The notes beneath the pieces were generated by a model that saw nothing but the letters and a program-made list of their open reading frames with translations, was not told the DNA's origin and made no database searches. A DNA stretch of 56,920 bases from Myxococcaceae bacterium (GTDB lineage: Bacteria; Myxococcota; Myxococcia; Myxococcales; Myxococcaceae): the NCBI GenBank assembly GCA_017881265.1, contig JADGRA010000064.1:1-56920 (forward strand), given 5' to 3'. The position numbers were made by a program, and so were the translations under genes. This document shows, piece by piece, positions 26,573-37,309 of this stretch (position 1 is its first letter; every line of letters starts with the position of its first letter).

Positions 26573-28051
26573 CTACATGGCGAACCCGAGATACACAGCG
26601 ATGGATTGGAACTCCGAGTACTTTGTCTTCGTCGTCGCGCCGCTCTGTGGGGCAATGACAATCGGGGCCCATCCGGATGACCCGACCGAAGCCGAACCAG
26701 CGGGCGGATAGGGGCCGGCCCATGACAGTGGCGAGTTGGTCGGGTCTGCAGGGAAGCCGCTCGCGAAGTCGAAGCTGCCGACGACAAGCACCTTGATGTT
26801 GGAGACGATGAGGAACGCGATGCCAGGCACGATGTGGAGGTCGCTCACGGTCGAGCCGCCCGTGGGGCTCAGCCAGATGTTCTCAACCCGAAGACTCGGA
26901 ACGAACCACGGCCAGACGACGTAGCTGAGCTCGCCGTAGACGACATTGGTCGTGACCTGGCCGAGGGCCCCCTGGAGGTTCACCCACCCAGCGTTGTGGC
27001 CCTGATTGTAGAAGCCGAGGTCGAGCTCTGCCGACCCGAGCATCCCGCGAGCGCCGAGACCCCAGGTGAAGGAGGTATCCGTGTACGGGGTCGCACCCGG
27101 CGGCGTCGTGGTGGGGTTCGCGACGTGTTCGTTCGAGTGGTAGACGAAGGCGTCCAGTGTGAGCGAGGTCTCGGCCCAGGGCTTCATCGGGTCCTCTGGC
27201 CCAGCGTAACCTTCCCCGTCGAGGCGCATCCCGCCGAGCTTGAAGCCAGCTTGTGCGTACCAGTTGGTGCTGTTGAACGCGCTGCCCCAGGAGTTCTTCC
27301 CGGCATTCCACCCGACCGCGTAGTCCAAGCGCCCGATGATGGTGCCGCGCACCTCGATGCCTGGATAGTTGTCGACGAGGACAAACGGGTCTCCGGAGAT
27401 TCCATAAATCCCCGTCACCGGTGCGTTCGGGATGAGCTGGTCGGCGATGTACGAGGAATGCGGCCCGAAGCTGCTGATGGTCGGAAACCCAAGGCCCACC
27501 ACCAAGTTGAAGGCGTGCTGGGGCTGGAAGAGGTCGTTGAAAAGCAGCTGAGCGTGCTCGACCGAGAGCGTCCCATCGGCCGCGAATGTCACCTCTCCCC
27601 AGGCGGTGATGGTGTCAGTGAAGGAGGCTCCGAACCACATGTGGAGCTCCTCGACTTCTGAATCCAGGATGACTTGGCTTCCATTGTTCGCGCGGGGGAC
27701 CGTCGAGTTCTTGTCGGGGTAGAACTGCACCTGGCCATTCATCCCGATGGAGAGCGGGACCGAAATCGGGATGGTGCTCGGCCAGACGGCATTCGGGAAG
27801 CTCTTCTTGTTTGCTTCCTGGCCGAGGGCGACCGTCTCCTGCTTTACGTAGTCGCTGTCGACGCCCGGAAACAGGTAGCCATTTCGACGGAAGGCTTCGC
27901 CGAAGGGCGTCAGCTTTGGGTAGACGGTGTGGCAGGTGAGGCAGCTGGTCCCGTACTTGCGCGCGAACGCCGGGATTGCCTGCGCTGGACCTGCTGCCGT
28001 GAGGACCACGGCGGAAAGGACGAGTTTGATTGCGAGGTTCCGCCGGGTCAC
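26573..28051 (-). CDS. Monoheme cytochrome-porin fusion, outer-membrane protein
   Basis: A 492-residue exported protein. The signal peptide ends about residue 25 (AGPAQA), immediately followed by ARKYGTSCLTCHTVYPKLTPFGEAFRRNGY with a single c-heme site CLTCH. The remaining 430 residues are strand-rich with alternating hydrophobics and a terminal aromatic-hydrophobic strand (SIAVYLGFAM), the pattern of an outer-membrane beta barrel. This N-terminal heme plus barrel layout resembles Cyc2-type cytochrome-porins, though I cannot show homology. GTG 28051 follows GGAGGGG. It heads the act operon, so it could carry electrons across the outer membrane or anchor a carrier near it. Confidence 0.82.
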   Translation of the reverse strand: MTRRNLAIKLVLSAVVLTAAGPAQAIPAFARKYGTSCLTCHTVYPKLTPFGEAFRRNGYLFPGVDSDYVKQETVALGQEANKKSFPNAVWPSTIPISVPLSIGMNGQVQFYPDKNSTVPRANNGSQVILDSEVEELHMWFGASFTDTITAWGEVTFAADGTLSVEHAQLLFNDLFQPQHAFNLVVGLGFPTISSFGPHSSYIADQLIPNAPVTGIYGISGDPFVLVDNYPGIEVRGTIIGRLDYAVGWNAGKNSWGSAFNSTNWYAQAGFKLGGMRLDGEGYAGPEDPMKPWAETSLTLDAFVYHSNEHVANPTTTPPGATPYTDTSFTWGLGARGMLGSAELDLGFYNQGHNAGWVNLQGALGQVTTNVVYGELSYVVWPWFVPSLRVENIWLSPTGGSTVSDLHIVPGIAFLIVSNIKVLVVGSFDFASGFPADPTNSPLSWAGPYPPAGSASVGSSGWAPIVIAPQSGATTKTKYSEFQSIAVYLGFAM

Positions 28052-28718
28052 TGTTCCCCTCCATCACGCGGGACCGCCAGCCCAGGGGTGGCTGGGCATC
28101 CGCCAAGAGTCACCCTGCGCAGTGCGGTCCGCCGCGCAGTTCCTCCCTTCTCCGCTGCAACCTCTGCGTGGCCCTTTGTGCAATCCCACGGCCAACCTTT
28201 ACGGGCCCCTTTCCGGGGGCTTGCGCGGGCATGACTTGCGAATCGGGGGCTCGCTGGCGAAAAAAATTCGCCAATCTCCCACTGGGCGCAGCAATCGCTG
28301 CGCGTGACCAGTTTTCATTCAGTCCCAGGCTACGGGAGGGGAGCTCGCCGCAGACGTAGGGACGGACAAGCGACAGCAAACTCCAGGGCTTACTCGACCC
28401 GAGCGGGGAGGAGGGCTAACCAGGGGTGACTCCAGTGGGTCCCTGTCGCCTTCGGCCCGTCACGCGCTGCAAACGCGCCGAAGGCGCAAACTCCGTCAAA
28501 GATGAGTCGCTCCGCTTGGCCAAATCCGGACCCCTGACGTGCCGATGCCATCAGAAGCGCACAATTAATTGCTCGGAGCGAGGCGGCGCCCTGAGGGTGT
28601 TTTTCGAGAGGAGCGACGCCTGCTTCAGCGCGCTGGTCCTTGTCCGGTGGCGCGGCGGACCGCTTACCGGGGACCTCGGCGACACTGCAGGTCCGCACCC
28701 GCGCGGCGACGCGCGTCC
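28052..28718. other. Intergenic stretch upstream of the act operon
   Basis: No gene recognised. It should contain the operon promoter. The perfect palindrome CAATTAATTG lies at 28562-28571 in an AT-rich island, a possible regulator site. A hairpin-capable GCCCC TTTCC GGGGGC is near 28205-28220, without a following T-run. Confidence 0.45.
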
Positions 28719-30023
28719 TCACCAGTCAAAGAAGTAAGAGAAATTGAAGCCCACCCCGAAGTTGAAGGCGTCCTGTCGTCCCACCGTGTTGAGAGTGACC
28801 TGGTACCAGGCCGAGATGGAGAGGTCCCGTCCGATGAGCTTCCCGCCCTGGAACCGCATCACCGGGACGAAGATTTGCTTGAGGAAGTCCCAACCGAGCT
28901 TCGTGTCAACTGACAGGAAGGTCGTCGAGGGAAGGTTGAAAACGAGGATGGGTCGGAGGAAGAGGAGATTCACTCCCGGGTAGCCGCCCACGTTGCCCAC
29001 GGATTTGCTCCAGCTGAGCTCCGTTGTCAGCGACACCCAGCCGGCCAGTCCAACAGCGACTGCGTAGACGGGCGTCAGCACCCACGGCGCCCCGATGCTG
29101 GCCTCCGAAGCGCTGTTCCACTGAAGCGAAAGCGCCGCATATTGGCGCACGCTCCCGCGTGCGTAGAAGGCCCAGGCGAAGGCTGTGTTGACGCTGGCCA
29201 CACCCGAAACCGAGGGCGGCTGGGGTGCCGGAGGGTGCACCGGGTCGGGAAAGATGGCCGCGACCGGCACCTTCACGGCCACTGCGAACTGGTTTCCTTT
29301 TCCGAAGACGAGCAATGGATTGAGGGTGATTTGGTCCAGATTTGCGGGCTTGGCCGCCGGCGACTGCAGGTAGTCGAAGTACATCGCGATTTGGTTCCGC
29401 GAGAAGGCAACCGAGTTGAGGCCTTGCAGAATGGCAACGGTGTCATCGATGCGAGCCTGGCTCGTCATCGTGTTCACCGTGTCGACCAGAGTCGCGGCCT
29501 CGCTGGCGATTCCCGGCTCCGCCGCTTTGCAGGCGGGCGAGAGCTCCGCCTCGTTCTCTTGGAGGCAGCTGAGCAGGTCCCCGGCTTGCGACATGAAGTT
29601 CGCGCACAGCCGCTGGGCCTCCGGCCGGCACGCCGCCTGCAGCTGACCAATTTTTTCCCGAGCAGTGTCAATCTTCGCCACCTCGGCCGCGCACCGCGGC
29701 GAGAGGACGTAATCATTGCGCGTCAAACACTTGAGCATCCGGCCCTCACCGGGCCGGACGTTGGCGCAGAGCCGTTGGGTGTCGCTGGAGCAAGCATCCG
29801 AGAACTCTGCGATGAGTTCCTTGGCTTTCGTGGCTTCCGCTACGAGCTTCGCCTGGCAAGCGGGGGTGGCTTGGCTCTGGTGCTGGACCAAGCACTTGTT
29901 AACCCGCCCACCGCCTGGCTTGACGTCGGCACAGAACGCCTTCACGTCATCACTGCAGGGGTCCGCCGCGCGGGCTCGACCGGCAAGCAGGAGCACGGTG
30001 AGAACTACCAGCCTTCGCTCCAT
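28719..30023 (-). CDS. Exported protein with three cysteine-rich (GLG1-type) repeats fused to a beta barrel
   Basis: A 434-residue protein. After the signal peptide (ATG 30023, preceded by GGGAGGGG) come three repeats of about 45 residues, each with the spacing C-x7-C...CL...C: PCSDDVKAFCADVKPG, ACSSDTQRLCANVRPGEG and ACRPEAQRLCANF. This is the cysteine-rich repeat first described in eukaryotic Golgi apparatus protein 1 and seen in some proteobacteria. From about residue 190 the chain becomes strand-rich and ends in NFSYFFDW, like an outer-membrane barrel with a terminal aromatic. Repeats in the periplasm plus barrel in the outer membrane is the likely arrangement. Function unknown. Confidence 0.75.
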   Translation of the reverse strand: MERRLVVLTVLLLAGRARAADPCSDDVKAFCADVKPGGGRVNKCLVQHQSQATPACQAKLVAEATKAKELIAEFSDACSSDTQRLCANVRPGEGRMLKCLTRNDYVLSPRCAAEVAKIDTAREKIGQLQAACRPEAQRLCANFMSQAGDLLSCLQENEAELSPACKAAEPGIASEAATLVDTVNTMTSQARIDDTVAILQGLNSVAFSRNQIAMYFDYLQSPAAKPANLDQITLNPLLVFGKGNQFAVAVKVPVAAIFPDPVHPPAPQPPSVSGVASVNTAFAWAFYARGSVRQYAALSLQWNSASEASIGAPWVLTPVYAVAVGLAGWVSLTTELSWSKSVGNVGGYPGVNLLFLRPILVFNLPSTTFLSVDTKLGWDFLKQIFVPVMRFQGGKLIGRDLSISAWYQVTLNTVGRQDAFNFGVGFNFSYFFDW

Positions 30024-30430
30024 CGCCCCTCCCGTTCCGAACTGTCTTCCTGCGCGCGACCCGACGAAGTCGCACGGCAAAGTCATTTGGTTCGTCCCTC
30101 GCTGCTCGGTCACCTTCATCGCAGGGCACGGCTGCACACGCTACCCGAGCGTAGTCGGGACCTCCGGTCAAGCCATTAGGGAACGTCAGCGACGGTACAG
30201 CTTCATCGCGTCAATGAGTTGCTGGGCGGACTCGGCGACGTCGCCGAGGTGCTTCGGCTGGGGTCGACCATGCGGAACTGAACGTGGTCCTCGACCCGCC
30301 CACGGCGGTCCACAGGGCGAACCTGGCATCCTCCGGTGTGGTATTCGACCGGTCGGTCTGGAACTGTCCGGTTCGGGAAGACCGCTGGCCGTCTAGCTCC
30401 TCCACCCTGTTCGACCGTCCAAGGCGCGAC
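30024..30430. other. Divergent intergenic stretch with a possible gene remnant
   Basis: This lies between a minus-strand exported protein and the P-type ATPase. On the minus strand 30186-30290 reads ...QPKHLGDVAESAQQLIDAM then KLYRR and a stop, which looks like the C-terminus of a helical protein, but the frame has no credible start, so it may be a remnant. No magnesium riboswitch could be recognised. Confidence 0.35.
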
Positions 30431-33079
30431 ATGCTCCCGCAACCTCTGGGTGACGCTGGCGCTCCCCTCACCGGCGGGCCCCCGCCAAAGAAGGAAGCCT
30501 CGGCCGCGCGGTCCGAGAGCGCGGCCCAGCTCCGAGAGGCGGCGCGTGCCTCGGTGGACGAGCTCTACCAGGCCAAGCAAACCGGGCCGCAAGGCCTCGC
30601 CACCCTGGTCGCGGAGGAGCGACTTTCGACCCACGGTCCCAACCAGGTCGCGCACGAGCGCGCGCTGCCCTGGTACTTCCAGCTGTGGCACGGATTTGCG
30701 AACGCCTTCTCCGCCCTCCTGGCGGTGCTGGCCACCGTGTCCTGGTTCACCGGCGACAGGGAATCCGCCCTCATCATCGCCGCCATGGTCTTGTTGAGTG
30801 GCCTGCTGCGCTTCTTCCAGGAGCGCCGTGCCAGCCTGGCCGCGCAGAAGCTGCAGGAAATGGTCCGCGTCACCTGTACCGCCATCCGGTGCGACGAGAA
30901 CGGGGCAGTCAACGACGTCGAGCTCCCCATTCGGGAGCTGGTGCCAGGGGACCTGGTCAAGCTCTCGGCCGGCGACATGATTCCAGCGGACCTGCGGCTG
31001 GTTGCCGCCAAGGACCTCTTCATTGCCCAGTCCGCCCTGACCGGGGAGGCGCTTCCGGTCGAGAAGACGGCCACCAGCGTCAGTTCCCCGGCGACCAACC
31101 CCCTGGAACTCGGCAACGTGGCCTTCCTCGGCACCAACGTCACCAGCGGCACGGCGGTCGGCCTGGTCATCAACACGGGCCAAGCCACGTATTTCGGCCG
31201 CATCGCAGAGAGTCTCACCGGGCGGCGTGCCCTGACCAGCTTTGAGAAGGGCGTCCGCGGCGTCAGCCTCCTCCTCCTGCGCTTCATGGCCGTCATGACG
31301 GTCCTGGTCTTCTTCATCAACGGCTTCACCAAGCACGACTGGAAGGAGGCCTTCTTCTTCGCGCTGGCCGTCGCGGTCGGCCTCACGCCGGAGATGCTGC
31401 CGATGATTCTCTCCGGCACGCTCGCCATCGGCGCCGTGGCGATGTCGAAGAAGAAGGTCATCGTCAAGCGGCTCAACTCGATTCAGAACTTCGGCGCGAT
31501 GGACGTCCTCTGCACCGACAAGACCGGAACCCTGACCGAGGACCGCGTCGTGCTCGAGATGCACTGCGACGTCGTGCGCGAGGAGGACGAGGGTGTCTTT
31601 GAGTTGGCGTACTTCAATTCCTACTACCAGACCGGTCTGAAGAACCTGCTCGACAAGGCACTGCTCGCACACGGGAGCGTGTCCACCGCCAACGTCACCA
31701 AGGTCGACGAGATTCCCTTCGACTTCTCCCGCCGCATCATGTCCGTGGTCGTGGACATCGGGGGGCAGCGCCGGCTCATCGCCAAGGGCGCTCCGGAAGC
31801 AGTCTTCAAACGGTGCTCGCTGGTCGAGGTGAACGGCGAGATTCAGGACCTCGACCCCCTACTGCTCCCGGACCTTGGCGAGGAGCTCGACCACCTCCAG
31901 GCGCAGGGCTTCCGGGTCCTGGCCATCGCCTACAAGGACGTCCCGCAGGACCGCACAGTCTACTCGAGCCAGGATGAATGCGACTTGGTGCTTCGGGGCT
32001 ACGTAGCGTTCCTCGACCCACCCAAGCTGTCTACCCGCAGCGCGCTGGCCGCGCTCGACAAGCACGGCGTGCACGTCAAGGTGCTCACCGGAGACAACGA
32101 CATCGTCGCCAGGAAAATCTGCTCGGACGTGGGCCTGACGGTGGGACGGGTGGTGCTCGGTCAGGACGTGGAGGCCGCGACCGACCACGAGCTGGATGCG
32201 CTGGTTGAGCACGCAACGCTCTTCGCGCGGCTGGCCCCGGCGCACAAGGAGCGGGTCGTCCATGCCTTGCAGCGCAATGGCCACGTCGTGGGCTTCATGG
32301 GCGACGGCATCAACGACGCTCCGGCGCTGCGCGCGGCCGATGTTGGCATTTCCGTCGACAACGCCGTCGACATCGCCAAGGAATCGGCCGACCTCATCCT
32401 TCTGGAGAAGGACCTCCTGGTTCTGGAGGACGGCGTGCTGGAAGGCCGGCGGGTCTTTGGCAACATCACCAAGTACATCAAGATGGGCACCAGCTCGAAC
32501 TTCGGGAACATGTTCTCCGTCGTCGGCGCGAGTGCGTTCCTGCCGTTCTTGCCCATGCTTCCCATCCAGCTGCTGACCCAGAACCTTCTTTATGACTTTT
32601 CGCAGCTGGCGATTCCCTTTGACCGTGTCGACGACGAATACCTTCTCAGCCCTCGTCGCTGGAAAATCGATGACATCGGTCGATTCATGCTGTTCTTCGG
32701 ACCGGTGAGTTCCGTCTTTGACTACGTGACCTTCGGCTTGATGTTCTTCTTTTTCAAAGCCAACACCCCAGAGCACCAGGCCCTCTTCCAGTCAGGATGG
32801 TTCGTCGAGGGGTTGCTGTCACAGACACTCATCGTCCACATGATTCGGACGCGGAAGATTCCCTTCCTGCAGAGCCGTCCGGCACTGGCGCTCGGGCTGT
32901 CGACGCTGGCAGTGATGGCGGTGGGCATTCTTTTGCCCTTCACCGGGTTCGGCCGCTCCCTCGGGATGACGCCCCTGCCCCTGGCCTTCTTCGGGGCGCT
33001 CGCCTTCATCCTTCCGGCGTACATGGTGCTCGCTCAGGTCGTGAAGACCTGGTTCGTGCGCCGCTACGGCTACAACTGA
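30431..33079 (+). CDS. mgtA: P-type ATPase, magnesium-transporting (MgtA-like, type IIIB)
   Basis: An 882-residue inner-membrane transporter that imports Mg2+ at the cost of ATP. The actuator loop has SALTGEALPVEK, the phosphorylation site is LCTDKTGTLTE, and the nucleotide/P domain carries VLTGDNDIV and GDGINDAPALRAADVGISVD. Transmembrane helix 4 has VGLTPEMLPMILSG, and VLCTDKTGT is preceded by RLNSIQNFGAMD, both typical of the MgtA/MgtB group. The N-terminus has a poorly conserved 30-residue Pro/Ala/Lys-rich tail. ATG 30431 is preferred; the frame continues upstream without domain sequence. Confidence 0.94.
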   Translation: MLPQPLGDAGAPLTGGPPPKKEASAARSESAAQLREAARASVDELYQAKQTGPQGLATLVAEERLSTHGPNQVAHERALPWYFQLWHGFANAFSALLAVLATVSWFTGDRESALIIAAMVLLSGLLRFFQERRASLAAQKLQEMVRVTCTAIRCDENGAVNDVELPIRELVPGDLVKLSAGDMIPADLRLVAAKDLFIAQSALTGEALPVEKTATSVSSPATNPLELGNVAFLGTNVTSGTAVGLVINTGQATYFGRIAESLTGRRALTSFEKGVRGVSLLLLRFMAVMTVLVFFINGFTKHDWKEAFFFALAVAVGLTPEMLPMILSGTLAIGAVAMSKKKVIVKRLNSIQNFGAMDVLCTDKTGTLTEDRVVLEMHCDVVREEDEGVFELAYFNSYYQTGLKNLLDKALLAHGSVSTANVTKVDEIPFDFSRRIMSVVVDIGGQRRLIAKGAPEAVFKRCSLVEVNGEIQDLDPLLLPDLGEELDHLQAQGFRVLAIAYKDVPQDRTVYSSQDECDLVLRGYVAFLDPPKLSTRSALAALDKHGVHVKVLTGDNDIVARKICSDVGLTVGRVVLGQDVEAATDHELDALVEHATLFARLAPAHKERVVHALQRNGHVVGFMGDGINDAPALRAADVGISVDNAVDIAKESADLILLEKDLLVLEDGVLEGRRVFGNITKYIKMGTSSNFGNMFSVVGASAFLPFLPMLPIQLLTQNLLYDFSQLAIPFDRVDDEYLLSPRRWKIDDIGRFMLFFGPVSSVFDYVTFGLMFFFFKANTPEHQALFQSGWFVEGLLSQTLIVHMIRTRKIPFLQSRPALALGLSTLAVMAVGILLPFTGFGRSLGMTPLPLAFFGALAFILPAYMVLAQVVKTWFVRRYGYN

Positions 33080-33184
33080 AGTCGGGCGGGGCGTCCAGCG
33101 GCCGGCGCCCGAGGGGGGGCAAGCGCCCGAGCGCCCTCCTTCCGCAGCGGCCCGCTGCCCCGGGGCACGGGCAGAAGCGTTGGC

Positions 33185-33874
33185 CTACGTGGCCCCAGGG
33201 CGGACGCGTCGGGACACCCGGCCCTGCGTGTCTTCAATCAAGACGACGTCGGCTTCGTTCAGAAAGAGGCCGTGACCGACGACCCCTGGAAGGGCGTCGA
33301 GTGCCATGCCGAGCTTCGCCGGGTCCATTCCCGCCGGAATCGGAGCATCCACCACCGGGTTGCCATTGTCGGTCTCGTAGACGGCGCCCCCTTCCCTCAC
33401 TCGCAGCGGTCCGTGAAGGCCCAGCTGACGAAGGGCTCGCTGGGTAGTCGCCAGGCCGAAGCGCAGCAGCTCGACCGGCAAGGGCGTGCCGCCCCCAAGG
33501 CGCTCGACCAGCTTGGTCGCCTGGATGAGGTAGACGCGGCGCCCAGCCGCGTGGGCGACAATCTTCTCGCGCGTCATGGCTCCGCCCCTTCCCTTAATCA
33601 TCCGCAGACCCGGGTCCACGGCGTCGGCCCCGTCGAAGAGGTAGTCGACCCTCTCGACGCCCTCCATCGGCCGGACCTCGAGTCCGAGGCGACGCCCCAG
33701 GGCGTCCGACTCCTGGCTGGTGGCCACGCAGACGACCTTCAGATGCTCGGCCGTGGCCCGGCGGGCGAGCGCTTCGATGGCCCGGGTCGCCGCGCGCCCC
33801 GTCCCAAGCCCGACCGTCATTCCGGTTCGAATCTCCTCGACCGCAGCAGCTGCCAGTGCGTCGACGCGCGTCAC
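33185..33874 (-). CDS. rpiA: Ribose-5-phosphate isomerase A
   Basis: A 229-residue enzyme that interconverts ribose 5-phosphate and ribulose 5-phosphate in the pentose phosphate pathway. Motifs are MTVGLGTGRAATRAIEAL (phosphate loop), VATSQESDALGRRLGL, VDYLFDGADAVDPGLRMIKGRGGAMTREKIVAHAA (catalytic Asp and Lys region) and HGLFLNEADVVLI. GTG 33874 starts the family N-terminus; a GGAGGG lies 14 bases away, slightly far, so an upstream start is possible. It is convergent with the P-type ATPase and has no obvious partner. Confidence 0.93.
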   Translation of the reverse strand: MTRVDALAAAAVEEIRTGMTVGLGTGRAATRAIEALARRATAEHLKVVCVATSQESDALGRRLGLEVRPMEGVERVDYLFDGADAVDPGLRMIKGRGGAMTREKIVAHAAGRRVYLIQATKLVERLGGGTPLPVELLRFGLATTQRALRQLGLHGPLRVREGGAVYETDNGNPVVDAPIPAGMDPAKLGMALDALPGVVGHGLFLNEADVVLIEDTQGRVSRRVRPGAT

Positions 33875-33988
33875 GGTGTCCAAGCGGCTTCCCTCCAGTC
33901 TGGTCTGCAGACGCCACCAACCTACCAATCTTCTCGAGGGCGGGGTCGCCCTGCGCACCCTGCGCCTTTTCCGCTGGCAACTTCCCTT

Positions 33989-34747
33989 TCAGCGCCCGTG
34001 GCGACCGGCACCGGCGCTGAAGCGCAGCGCTCCCTCGCTCGTTTCGCCCGAGGCAAGCGTCAATAGGCCAAGGCGGATTTCATTTCGCATCGCGGCGTCC
34101 TCGGGCAAATCCAGAGATTCGAGCATCGACAGACGGTCGTTGCGCAGGCACCTTTGGGGAAGCGCGCTGAGCTGGCGCGCCAGTCGTACCGCCTGCGCCA
34201 GGGCCTCTCCCTCCGGGACCACGCGGTTGACGAGTCCCATCGAGAGCCCCTCCTCGGCCGAGACGGCACGGCCCGTCAAAAGCAGGTCCATCGCTCGGCT
34301 GAGCCCCAAGAGGCGGGGGAGCCGAACAGACCCCAAGTCGACCAGCGGTACGCCAAAGCGGCGGCAGAAGACGCCGAAGACCGCCGTGGTTGCCGCGACT
34401 CGCAGGTCGCACCACAGTGCCAGTTCGAAGCCTCCCGCGACGGCGTGGCCCTCGACGGCGGCAATCACCGGCTTGGAAAGCCGCATCCGGGTCGGCCCCA
34501 TCGGCCCGTCCCCGTCGGGCACCACCGGCCGCGGTTCGCCCTCCCCCAGCGCCTTGAGGTCCGCCCCCGCGCAGAAGGTCCCGCCTGCTCCCGTGAGGAC
34601 GGCGACGCTTGCGCCAGGGTCGCCGTCAAAGCGGCGAAACGCTTCCACCAGTGCCGATGCGGTGGCCGCATCCACGGCATTTCGACGCTCGGGCCGATTT
34701 AAGGTGACGACAGCGACCGCATCCTCGACTGAGTAGTCGACGCTCAT
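33989..34747 (-). CDS. Enoyl-CoA hydratase/isomerase family (crotonase) protein
   Basis: A 252-residue crotonase-fold protein. The CoA/oxyanion segments are VVTLNRPERRNAVDAAT, GGTFCAGADLKALGEG and VEGHAVAGGFELALWCDLRVA. The region that in true hydratases bears the two catalytic Glu is shortened (FGVPLVDLGSVRLPRLLG), with Asp in place of one Glu, as in a common subgroup of uncertain substrate. It may therefore be an isomerase or other crotonase rather than a classical hydratase. ATG 34747 begins the first strand; the long upstream extension in this frame overlaps a plus-strand gene and is a shadow. Confidence 0.88.
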   Translation of the reverse strand: MSVDYSVEDAVAVVTLNRPERRNAVDAATASALVEAFRRFDGDPGASVAVLTGAGGTFCAGADLKALGEGEPRPVVPDGDGPMGPTRMRLSKPVIAAVEGHAVAGGFELALWCDLRVAATTAVFGVFCRRFGVPLVDLGSVRLPRLLGLSRAMDLLLTGRAVSAEEGLSMGLVNRVVPEGEALAQAVRLARQLSALPQRCLRNDRLSMLESLDLPEDAAMRNEIRLGLLTLASGETSEGALRFSAGAGRHGR

Positions 34748-34993
34748 GGAGGCAGCCTCGGACGCAGGCCTCCCAGCCGTCCAGTGCTGCTGGGGCACCC
34801 CGGGGCTGCCAGCGGCCAGGCTTGGCCCTCCTGGGTACAGCCCCGGCGGCCGGGGCCTTTCGACGAGTGAATTCCAAGGCTTAGGACACCAGTGGCCGCG
34901 CGAGAATAGGCTGCGTGTCCGGGACGTCAGAAGGGGTGAGGAGCCCAGTGGTACCGCGCGGCGAGCCGCGTTAGGCAGGTGGAAGGCGGTGCG

Positions 34994-35842
34994 ATGATGA
35001 AAGCGCTTCTGGTAGCAGTCCTGGTGTCGAGTACCGCGCTGGCCCAGACGGTGGGCGGAAGCGACTCCAGCCCCACGGTCGTTCAGCCTGCCGCCCCGCA
35101 GCCCGCGATGACGCCGCCCGCGCCACCCGACGCCCCGGCGGCGCCGCCGGAACAGGGCGTGGCGACGCAACAGGCCCCTGCCAGCGGCCAGTGGGTTTAC
35201 ACCGGGCAGTACGGTTGGGTGTGGATGCCGTACGGGGATTCGTACACGTACCTGCCGACCGATGGCGGGGCGCCGGACATGTACGTGTATTACCCGACGG
35301 TCGGCTGGTGCTGGGTGGTCGCGCCGTGGGTCTGGGGCTGGGGACCGGCGCCTAACTTCGGCTACTACGGGACCGGGCGCTACGGCTGGTACGGTTACGG
35401 GTACGGCCACTGGTACGGGTATGCCGGGGCTTACGCCAACTGGTACGGCCGGGGCTACTGGACGGGCGGCCGGTGGTATGGCCCCGGTGGCGGCTACCCG
35501 ACGCCCTACCACCCGGCAGCGCCTCGCAACGGCTATGTGCCACCGCGCGGCGCTTACAACACCGTCGGGCGCGGGGCCTACGGGGCCCCCCGTGCTGGGT
35601 ACGCGGCTCCCCGCAGCGGTTATGGCGGCTTTGGCGGCGCCAACTACGGCCACATGCCGGGCGGCTTTGCAGGCCATCCGGCGGGCGGCTTCGGCGGTCA
35701 TCCAAGTGGCGGCTTTGGTGGCGGGCATGCCGCCGGTGGCTTCGGCGGCGGGCATAGCAGCGGCGGCTTCGGCGGCGGCCATGGCGGCGGTGGCGGCGGT
35801 GGCGGCGGTGGCGGCGGCCATGGGGGCGGCGGTCACCACTAG
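34994..35842 (+). CDS. Exported Trp/Tyr/Gly-rich protein with Gly-His tail
   Basis: A 282-residue exported protein: signal peptide (ATG 34994 or 34997), a Pro/Ala-rich linker of about 55 residues, then an aromatic core with GQWVYTGQYGWVWMPYGDSY and YYPTVGWCWVVAPWVWGWG, a run of GWYGYGYGHWYGYAG, and finally a tail of GGFGGH-type repeats ending in poly-Gly and HGGGGHH. A paralog with the same core lies at 37649-38365. The aromatic and Gly/His composition suggests a surface, adhesive or metal-binding role; this is speculation. GGAAGG precedes the start. Confidence 0.75.
   Translation: MMKALLVAVLVSSTALAQTVGGSDSSPTVVQPAAPQPAMTPPAPPDAPAAPPEQGVATQQAPASGQWVYTGQYGWVWMPYGDSYTYLPTDGGAPDMYVYYPTVGWCWVVAPWVWGWGPAPNFGYYGTGRYGWYGYGYGHWYGYAGAYANWYGRGYWTGGRWYGPGGGYPTPYHPAAPRNGYVPPRGAYNTVGRGAYGAPRAGYAAPRSGYGGFGGANYGHMPGGFAGHPAGGFGGHPSGGFGGGHAAGGFGGGHSSGGFGGGHGGGGGGGGGGGGHGGGGHH
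35660..35836 (+). repeat. Gly/Phe/His codon repeat
   Basis: Imperfect repeats of about 24-27 bases encode GGFAGHPA, GGFGGHPS, GGFGGGHAA, GGFGGGHSS and GGFGGGH, followed by short GGCGGT units. It is the 3' end of the aromatic-rich gene and is likely to vary by slippage. Confidence 0.7.
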
Positions 35843-35908
35843 CCCAACCGCACGCCTGGTCTCGGCCCCGCGTGGCGGCTTGGCAGGCGAGGGCGCTGGG
35901 CGGCCCTC

Positions 35909-37309
<1,401 letters not shown>

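Noticed and set aside
30203-31672. Long minus-strand open frame (489 codons) inside mgtA
   Set aside because: It is antisense to a strongly conserved P-type ATPase; its composition (His/Asp/Glu/Gly-rich with arginine runs) is the usual shadow of GC-rich coding DNA.
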